A program made the translations under genes and the position numbers. A model generated the notes under the pieces. The model was not told the origin of the DNA, did not search any database, and worked only from the letters and a program-made list of their open reading frames with translations. Positions 28,350 to 33,317 of a DNA stretch of 33,317 bases are shown in pieces. The stretch comes from Rhodobiaceae bacterium. Lineage in GTDB: Bacteria > Pseudomonadota > Alphaproteobacteria > Rhizobiales > NORP267. The stretch's first letter is position 1. Each line of letters opens with the position of its first letter. The stretch covers positions 1 to 33,317 of the forward strand of contig JAGRLG010000008.1 in the NCBI GenBank assembly GCA_020441905.1, in the 5' to 3' direction.

Positions 28350-28378
28350 ACACTAGGCCATGGCCGGCGGCCCGTCAA
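28350..28378 (-). promoter_or_regulatory. Candidate carA promoter
   Basis: On the minus strand TTGACG (28378-28373) and TAGTGT (28355-28350) are 17 bases apart. This would give a leader of about 100 bases. A CGCGCG-AAA-CGCGCG hairpin (28334-28348) sits at the presumed start of transcription. Confidence 0.45.
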
Positions 28379-28435
28379 TATCGCGACAAAAAATAAAACT
28401 ATAATTATTTCAATAGTTTAGTTCGGCAAAATGGG

Positions 28436-28465
28436 TTGCGTGGTGGTTTCCCCTGGGTTTATCCT
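28436..28465 (+). promoter_or_regulatory. Candidate promoter of the GatB/YqeY gene
   Basis: TTGCGT (28436-28441) and TATCCT (28460-28465), 18 bases apart, about 35 bases before the start codon. An AT-rich stretch (28385-28420) lies just upstream and may act as an UP element shared with carA. Confidence 0.45.
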
Positions 28466-28499
28466 AGCGCCCGCCGGTGTGGGCAGAGGTGGATTGAGC

Positions 28500-28952
28500 A
28501 TGCGCGAACAAATTACAGCAGCGCTGAAACAGGCGACGCTGGCGCAGGAAAAGCGCCGGATGTCGACCTTGCGGCTTATCACGGCGGCCATCAAGGACCG
28601 CGATATCGCCGCGCGCGGCAGCGGGCAGGACGGCGTCAGCGATGAGGAAATCCTCCAGATCCTGGCCAAGATGATCAAGCAGCGGCTCGAGTCCGCGCAG
28701 ACTTATGAAGAGGCCGGCCGGCTCGATCTCTCCTCCCAGGAGCGCGAGGAAATCGAGATCATTTCCTCCTTCCTGCCGCGCCAGCTCAGCGAGGCCGAGA
28801 TGGACGACGCCTGCCGCAAGGTGGTGCAGGAAGCCGGGGCGGCGGGCCTGAAAGACATGGGCAAATGCATGGCGGCGCTAAAGGAGCGCTATCCGGGCCA
28901 GATGGATTTCGGCAAGGCCAGCAAGCTGGTCAAGGATATCCTGGCGGGCTGA
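28500..28952 (+). CDS. GatB/YqeY domain-containing protein
   Basis: 150 residues from ATG 28500, with AGAGGTGG upstream. It matches the YqeY family, a helical domain related to the tail of the GatB subunit of the tRNA amidotransferase. Features include MREQITAALKQATLAQEKRRMSTLRLITAAIKD at the N-terminus (shown here in shortened sense), EEILQILAKMIKQR, IISSFLPRQLSEAEM and a C-terminal GKCMAALKERYPGQMDF. Proposed roles involve tRNA but are not settled. In alphaproteobacteria it commonly sits between carA and dnaG, as here, although a flippase and an acyltransferase gene intervene. Confidence 0.93.
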   Translation: MREQITAALKQATLAQEKRRMSTLRLITAAIKDRDIAARGSGQDGVSDEEILQILAKMIKQRLESAQTYEEAGRLDLSSQEREEIEIISSFLPRQLSEAEMDDACRKVVQEAGAAGLKDMGKCMAALKERYPGQMDFGKASKLVKDILAG

Positions 28953-28997
28953 GAAGCGGCTTTCGGCGGGGCGCTTCGGGGCCACTTGTTCGGCGGC

Positions 28998-30374
28998 CTA
29001 TTCGGCGGCAGCCTGGCTGCCCGCGCTTGGCGCCAGGTGCTGGGGGGCGGCCAGCATGCGCCGCGCCGCAAGATGCAGCGACAGCGATTCCAGCGCAAAG
29101 GCAGTGGTGGTCGCCATGGCCGCGCCCATCAATCCGAATTGCGGGATCAGCAGCAGATTGAGGGCAGCATTGCAGCCCACCGTGACCGCCATCACGCCCG
29201 CGGTCAGGTTCTGGTGGCCGGTGACCACCAGCAGGCCCTGGGCCGGGCCGACCGCGGCGCGGGCGAGCAGCCCCAGAATCAGAACGAACATCAGCGGATA
29301 TCCGGCGGTGAACTCGGCGCCGAACAGCCAAAGAATCGGATCTCCGAGGGCCAGCATGACGCCAGCGCCGGCCAGCGAGGGTATCAGGGTCCAGTTGCGC
29401 GAGGCCGCGAACAGGGTGCGGATGGCGCCGGCGTCGCCCTTGGCATAGGAGGCGGAAAACCGCGCCATGCAGGCGGCGTTCACGGAGAAATGGACGAAGC
29501 CGATCAGCGAAATAGTGCGCGCGGCGGCAAAATAGATGGCGATCTGGTCGGGGTCGACGAAGATGTCGAGCAGCACGATGTCGAGATTGATCATCGCCAG
29601 CGTGAAGCCTTCCAGAAGCAGCACGGGCGCGGAAACCTTGGCCCAGAGCGGCAGGCGGAAGGCGCGCGGGCCGGGCGGAATCAGACGATTCAGGCGGCGG
29701 CGCTGGACGAGATATTGGCCGGCCAGGGTGAGCCAGTTGGCGGCGATGGCGGCGAGCACCGCGGTTTCCGCGCTGTGGCCCCAGCCCAGGCCGACGGCAA
29801 GGCCGATAAAGGCGAAGAGCAGAATGGGACGGATGATATAGGGCGGCACCAGGGCGAGGTCGATCCAGCCGAAGGCGCGCCCGATGCCGTCCTGAAAGTC
29901 AATTCCGGCAAAGGCAGGCAGGATGACGAGGCCGAGCGCCATCGGCAGCCAGTAATACTCGGCGATCACGCCATCGAAGAGAAAGAGCAGCATCAGCCCT
30001 GCGGCGGTACAGACCAGGCCGGTGCCGATCGATACCGCATTGCCGAACAGCAGGAAGCCGCGCGCCAGTTCGTTCTGGTTGTTCCCGGCATAGTCGGGCA
30101 AAAAGCGCACGGCGGAAATGGCAAAGCCGAGCGTGCACAGGGTGCCGACGATGTTCACCCACACCCAGACATAGGTGTAGATGCCGAATTCGTAGCTGCC
30201 GAGCCAGCGCGCCAGCAGGACCTGCGACAGGAAGGCGATCGCCGCCGAGACAACGCGAATGCCAAAGGCGAGGCCGGCGCCGCGCCGTGAGCGGGCATCC
30301 TCGCCGTCGCCGCCAAATCCGGCGCCGACAAGCTGGCGCAACGGTTTGGGCAACAATTTGATCAATCTTTTCAT
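28998..30374 (-). CDS. Polysaccharide flippase (MOP/Wzx-like)
   Basis: 458 residues from the ATG ending at 30374; a GTG ending at 30425 would add 17 residues, and neither start has a strong ribosome-binding site. About 12-14 membrane segments. The N-terminal RRGAGLAFGIRVVSAAIAF and LLARWLGSYEFGIYTYVWVW match the Wzx/RfbX polysaccharide-biosynthesis family. These proteins flip lipid-linked glycans across the inner membrane. Internal sequences such as SLIGFVHFSVNAACMARFSASYAKGD fit the second half of that fold. It is divergent from the CelD-like gene, which supports a surface-polysaccharide role. Substrate is not predictable. Confidence 0.87.
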   Translation of the reverse strand: MKRLIKLLPKPLRQLVGAGFGGDGEDARSRRGAGLAFGIRVVSAAIAFLSQVLLARWLGSYEFGIYTYVWVWVNIVGTLCTLGFAISAVRFLPDYAGNNQNELARGFLLFGNAVSIGTGLVCTAAGLMLLFLFDGVIAEYYWLPMALGLVILPAFAGIDFQDGIGRAFGWIDLALVPPYIIRPILLFAFIGLAVGLGWGHSAETAVLAAIAANWLTLAGQYLVQRRRLNRLIPPGPRAFRLPLWAKVSAPVLLLEGFTLAMINLDIVLLDIFVDPDQIAIYFAAARTISLIGFVHFSVNAACMARFSASYAKGDAGAIRTLFAASRNWTLIPSLAGAGVMLALGDPILWLFGAEFTAGYPLMFVLILGLLARAAVGPAQGLLVVTGHQNLTAGVMAVTVGCNAALNLLLIPQFGLMGAAMATTTAFALESLSLHLAARRMLAAPQHLAPSAGSQAAAE

Positions 30375-30525
30375 GGCCGAGGCGGGCGTAGACAGCCATT
30401 CCCGGCTGCCAAGGTCCGCTGTCACTCCGATCTGTCCACGGCGGCAGACTAGCGCAAAGCATTTAATTTTTTCCTCCCGCCGAAAGGATGGGCTGCCCGT
30501 CCGCGGGTGAGGAATATCCGCGTTA

Positions 30526-30554
30526 TTGCTGGAAAAACGGCAATTCGATCAAAT
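30526..30554 (+). promoter_or_regulatory. Candidate promoter of the CelD-like gene
   Basis: TTGCTG (30526-30531) and TCAAAT (30549-30554) with 17 bases between, in the 294-bp space that separates the flippase and acyltransferase genes. The -10 box overlaps an AT-rich palindrome, CAAATTTG. The leader would be about 108 bases. Confidence 0.35.
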
Positions 30555-30668
30555 TTGAACGATCGCCTTAATCAGTCCCTCATCGCGTTCTGGTAGTGAC
30601 TTGGACTGGAGGCGCAGGGACCAGCGGACCCTGTCCCCGCGGCACCAATCGGGATCAAAGGGGCGGCC

Positions 30669-31907
30669 ATGGCCAATATCGCGGATATTCTTGACCATTC
30701 GGGTCATGGCGGCGCGCGCCCGGCTGGCGCTCGCGGTGCCGGCGCAGCCGATTGCACCGGTGCCCTGACCTTGCGGCCGGTCGAGGATCTTGCCGCCGCC
30801 GGCCATGCCTGGCAGGCTTTTGAAAAGGAAGCGGTGGGAACCCCGTTCCAGTCCTATGCCTGGGTGAGCGCCTGGGTTAAGGCCAATCGCGACAACGGCG
30901 CCATGCGGCCGCTGATCGTCTTCGCCTATGACGGTGCGCGCATCGTGCTCATCCTGCCGCTGGCCATTACCCGCGTCATGGGCGCGCGGCGCCTGGAATG
31001 GCTGGGGCAGAGATTTTCCGACTATAACGGGCCGCTGATCGAGCGCCATTTGCTGCAAAAGATGGGACCTGCGGACGCGGCGCGCCTGATGGCGCGGGTG
31101 CGAAAGCTTGCCGGCGGCGCCGATTGCTGCCTGCTGGCCAAGCAGCCGGAGTTCCTCGGCGGCCTGCCCAATCCCTTTGTTGCCCCCGGCAGCTATCCCT
31201 TCACCTGCGCTGCCCATTATGTGCGCCTTGCCGCCAGCTGGCAGGACTTCGAGGCGGCGCACATGAACGGCAAGTCGCGCCGCCGCCTGCGCGAGAAGGA
31301 AGCCAAGCTGTCACAGATCGGCGAGGTCGAATATGTGCGGATCGACGATCCGCAAGAGCGGGCGCTGCTGGTCGACGAACTGGTGGGCTGGAAGGTGGCG
31401 CAACTGGTGGCGCGCGGCGACCGGGTGCCCTTTGCCGATCCGGTCGCACGCGACTTTTTCAATCGCGTCGCCCGCTGCGCGGCCGGACAGGGGCCGGCGC
31501 GGCTCTATGCGCTGAAATGCGGCGGACGGGCGGTGGCCATGGCGCTGTGCTTTGCCGACCGCAAGCGGCTGGTCTACTACCTGTGCGGCTACGAGGTCAG
31601 CGAAGTGACGCGCCATTCGCCCGGCCTGCTGCTGCTGGTCCATTTGTTCAAGGTCGCCATCGAGGAAGGCTTCGAGGTTTTCGATTTCTCAAATGGCGAC
31701 GAGGACTACAAGGACCGCTGGTCGGACGGCGCCGACAATATCATGGTGACGAGCCGCGCCTTCACGCCGCTGGGCCTGCTGGCGCTGGCCGGCGAGCGCG
31801 CCAAGCTGGAACTGATCCGCGCCGTCAAGCGCTCCGACAAGGTGGCGGACCTGGCGCGGCGGCTGATCCGGATCGGGCGCGGCGCGACCGGCGGCGTCAA
31901 ATCCTGA
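30669..31907 (+). CDS. GNAT-family acyltransferase (CelD/BcsL-like)
   Basis: 412 residues; ATG 30669 after AAAGGGG. After a variable Gly/Ala-rich start, the protein shows the double-GNAT layout of the CelD/BioF2-like family. The first half has TPFQSYAWVSAWVKAN, RLEWLGQRFSDYNGPLI. The second half has GKSRRRLREKEAKL, RLYALKCGGRAVAMALCF, YYLCGYEVSEVTRHSPGLLLL and FDFSNGDEDYKDRW. Members have been linked to cellulose and other exopolysaccharide synthesis, probably by acylating sugars. It is cytosolic and divergent from a flippase gene, which fits a surface-glycan locus. The substrate is unknown. Confidence 0.85.
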   Translation: MANIADILDHSGHGGARPAGARGAGAADCTGALTLRPVEDLAAAGHAWQAFEKEAVGTPFQSYAWVSAWVKANRDNGAMRPLIVFAYDGARIVLILPLAITRVMGARRLEWLGQRFSDYNGPLIERHLLQKMGPADAARLMARVRKLAGGADCCLLAKQPEFLGGLPNPFVAPGSYPFTCAAHYVRLAASWQDFEAAHMNGKSRRRLREKEAKLSQIGEVEYVRIDDPQERALLVDELVGWKVAQLVARGDRVPFADPVARDFFNRVARCAAGQGPARLYALKCGGRAVAMALCFADRKRLVYYLCGYEVSEVTRHSPGLLLLVHLFKVAIEEGFEVFDFSNGDEDYKDRWSDGADNIMVTSRAFTPLGLLALAGERAKLELIRAVKRSDKVADLARRLIRIGRGATGGVKS

Positions 31908-31991
31908 CGGCCCGCGCGGGCAAAGCATCGCTTGTCGCCTCGACGCCTGTGAGTCGCTATAGTCGCGCATCAACCTCCAGCGGCGCGGGCG

Positions 31992-33317
31992 ATGCGATTT
32001 CCTCCTCATATCCTTGACGATATCCGGGCGCGGATTCCGGTTTCCGATATCGTCGGGCGCGCGGTCAGCTGGGACCGGCGCAAGAGCGTGCCGTCCAGGG
32101 GCGATTACTGGGCCTGCTGCCCGTTTCACGGCGAAAAGACGCCCTCTTTCCACGCCGACAACCGCAAGGGCCGTTACCATTGCTTCGGCTGCGGACAATC
32201 CGGCGACATCTTCACTTTCCTTACCGAGAAAGAAGGGTTGAGCTTTCCCGAGGCGGTGGAGCGGCTGGCCGAGCAGGCCGGTGTCGCCCTGCCCAGGGCG
32301 GAGCCAGGGGCGCAGGCGCGCGAAGAGGCGCGCAAGAGCCTCTATGAGGTTCTGGAAGCGGCGGCGCGGTTTTACGAAGACCAGCTGCAACAGCGTGCCG
32401 GCGCCCATGCCCGCGGCTATATTGCCGATCGCGGCCTTTCCCCGGCGACGATCGGCCGTTTCCGCCTCGGCTATGCGCCATCCGGGCGCTATGGCCTCAA
32501 GGAACATCTCGGCCAACTGGGCATCGATGCCGGACAGATGACCGGGGCCGGGCTGCTGATTTCCGGCGAGGATATTGCCGTTCCCTTTGACCGCTTCCGC
32601 GACCGGCTCATGTTTCCGATCACCGATCTGCGCGGGCGCGTGGTCGGTTTCGGCGGCCGCGCCCTGTCGGCGGAGGCCAAGGCGAAATATCTCAATTCGC
32701 CGGAGACCGAGCTCTTTCACAAGCGCACCCTGCTCTACAACGCCAATTCGGCCCGGGCGAGCGCCCATGAGCAGGGGGCGGTGATCGCGGTCGAGGGCTA
32801 TATGGACGTCATTGCGCTGGTCCAGGCCGGGTTTGCCAATGTGGTGGCGCCGCTGGGCACGGCGCTTACGGCAGAGCAGATCCAGCTGTTGTGGCGCCTC
32901 GCCGACGAGCCGGTGCTGTGTTTCGACGGCGATGCGGCGGGGGTGAAGGCGGCTTGGCGCGCCGCCGACGAGGCGCTGGCGCTGCTCAGCCCCGGCAAGA
33001 GCCTGTCCTTTGCCCTGCTCCCCGAGGGCATGGACCCCGACGATCTGGTGCGCGATCAGGGGCGGGCGGCGATGGAGCGGGCGCTTGAACAGGCGCTGCC
33101 CCTGGTCGACATGATCTGGCAGCGCGAACTGGAGGGCCAGGACCTGGCGACGCCGGAGCGGCGCGCGGCGCTGGAGCGCCGGTTTGGCGAGTTGGTGCGC
33201 CAGATCGGCGACGGGGCGGTGCGGCGGCACTATGGCGGGGCGATAAAATCGCGGCTTCAGGCCCTTTGGCAGCCCGCGGGCGGCGCGCGCCCGGCAAGCG
33301 GCGGGCGGCGCGGCGGC
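31992..33317 (+). CDS. dnaG: DNA primase, N-terminal part (3' partial)
   Basis: 442 codons, running off the window without a stop. DnaG makes RNA primers at the replication fork. The N-terminal zinc-binding domain has Cys43-Pro-Phe-His46 and Cys64-Phe-Gly-Cys67, with EKTPSFH between. The polymerase core has the RLMFPITDLRGRVVGFGGR basic motif (about 205-223). TOPRIM residues Glu268 (VEGYMD) and Asp312/Asp314 (FDGDAAG) are intact. Start at ATG 31992 fits the family (FPPHILDDIRARIPVSDIVG), though no strong ribosome-binding site is seen. rpoD commonly follows dnaG in this group, outside the window. The C-terminal helicase-binding domain is not visible. Confidence 0.97.
   Translation, partial: MRFPPHILDDIRARIPVSDIVGRAVSWDRRKSVPSRGDYWACCPFHGEKTPSFHADNRKGRYHCFGCGQSGDIFTFLTEKEGLSFPEAVERLAEQAGVALPRAEPGAQAREEARKSLYEVLEAAARFYEDQLQQRAGAHARGYIADRGLSPATIGRFRLGYAPSGRYGLKEHLGQLGIDAGQMTGAGLLISGEDIAVPFDRFRDRLMFPITDLRGRVVGFGGRALSAEAKAKYLNSPETELFHKRTLLYNANSARASAHEQGAVIAVEGYMDVIALVQAGFANVVAPLGTALTAEQIQLLWRLADEPVLCFDGDAAGVKAAWRAADEALALLSPGKSLSFALLPEGMDPDDLVRDQGRAAMERALEQALPLVDMIWQRELEGQDLATPERRAALERRFGELVRQIGDGAVRRHYGGAIKSRLQALWQPAGGARPASGGRRGG

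Noticed and set aside
28986..30290. A 434-codon open frame on the plus strand opposite the flippase
   Set aside because: Gln/Gly/Asp-rich shadow frame; the flippase on the minus strand has proper membrane segments.
31689..33230. A 513-codon open frame on the minus strand opposite dnaG
   Set aside because: Shadow of dnaG and of the end of the CelD-like gene; both real genes have clear motifs on the plus strand.

Overview
The window is high-GC DNA from an alphaproteobacterium, most likely a member of the Hyphomicrobiales (Rhizobiales) or a close relative. The evidence is the gene set and order (carB-greA, trxB-lysR, carA divergent from a GatB/YqeY gene, then dnaG), two small outer-membrane barrels, DUF992 and DUF4189 secreted proteins, an ELM1-family protein, and a candidate small RNA whose hairpin loops are C-rich, resembling the rhizobial alpha-r14 family. 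The species cannot be named from the sequence alone. No tRNA, rRNA, CRISPR array, insertion sequence or prophage gene was seen.

Layout. 1-2116: the 3' part of a single-polypeptide (type ISP) restriction-modification enzyme and a small conserved hypothetical. 2250-9766: mostly envelope and accessory genes (DUF486 membrane protein, secreted SH3 protein, two outer-membrane barrels, SDR oxidoreductase, lipoprotein, sulfide:quinone oxidoreductase, bacterial-PH membrane protein, small two-TM protein). 10096-14590: aspartate aminotransferase, DUF992 protein, an unusual EF-G-like GTPase and a DUF4189 protein. 14668-14824 (minus): candidate small RNA. 14975-22141 (all minus): lysR, trxB, ELM1, greA, carB. 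22368-24934: a divergent pair of secreted proteins, one lectin-like and one with a VWA domain and four C-terminal repeats. 25647-26990: Nramp metal transporter. 27003-28244: carA on the minus strand, about 5 kb from carB. 28500-33317: GatB/YqeY protein, a polysaccharide flippase, a CelD-like acyltransferase and the start of dnaG, which runs off the window.

How the genes fit together. CarA and CarB form carbamoyl-phosphate synthetase although their genes are separated here by the lectin/VWA/mntH block. The flippase and CelD-like protein suggest surface polysaccharide export and decoration. Sqr feeds electrons from sulfide into the quinone pool. TrxB keeps thioredoxin reduced, and the LysR gene directly follows it.

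Two things stand out beyond the gene list. The first is the small-RNA locus: promoter-like boxes, two perfect hairpins with C-rich loops, and an intrinsic terminator, all on one strand. The second is an unusual density of unrelated short tandem repeats (units of 8, 12, 13 or 15 bp), almost all intergenic. One has entered the 3' end of the SDR gene, and a cluster lies between the VWA gene and mntH.
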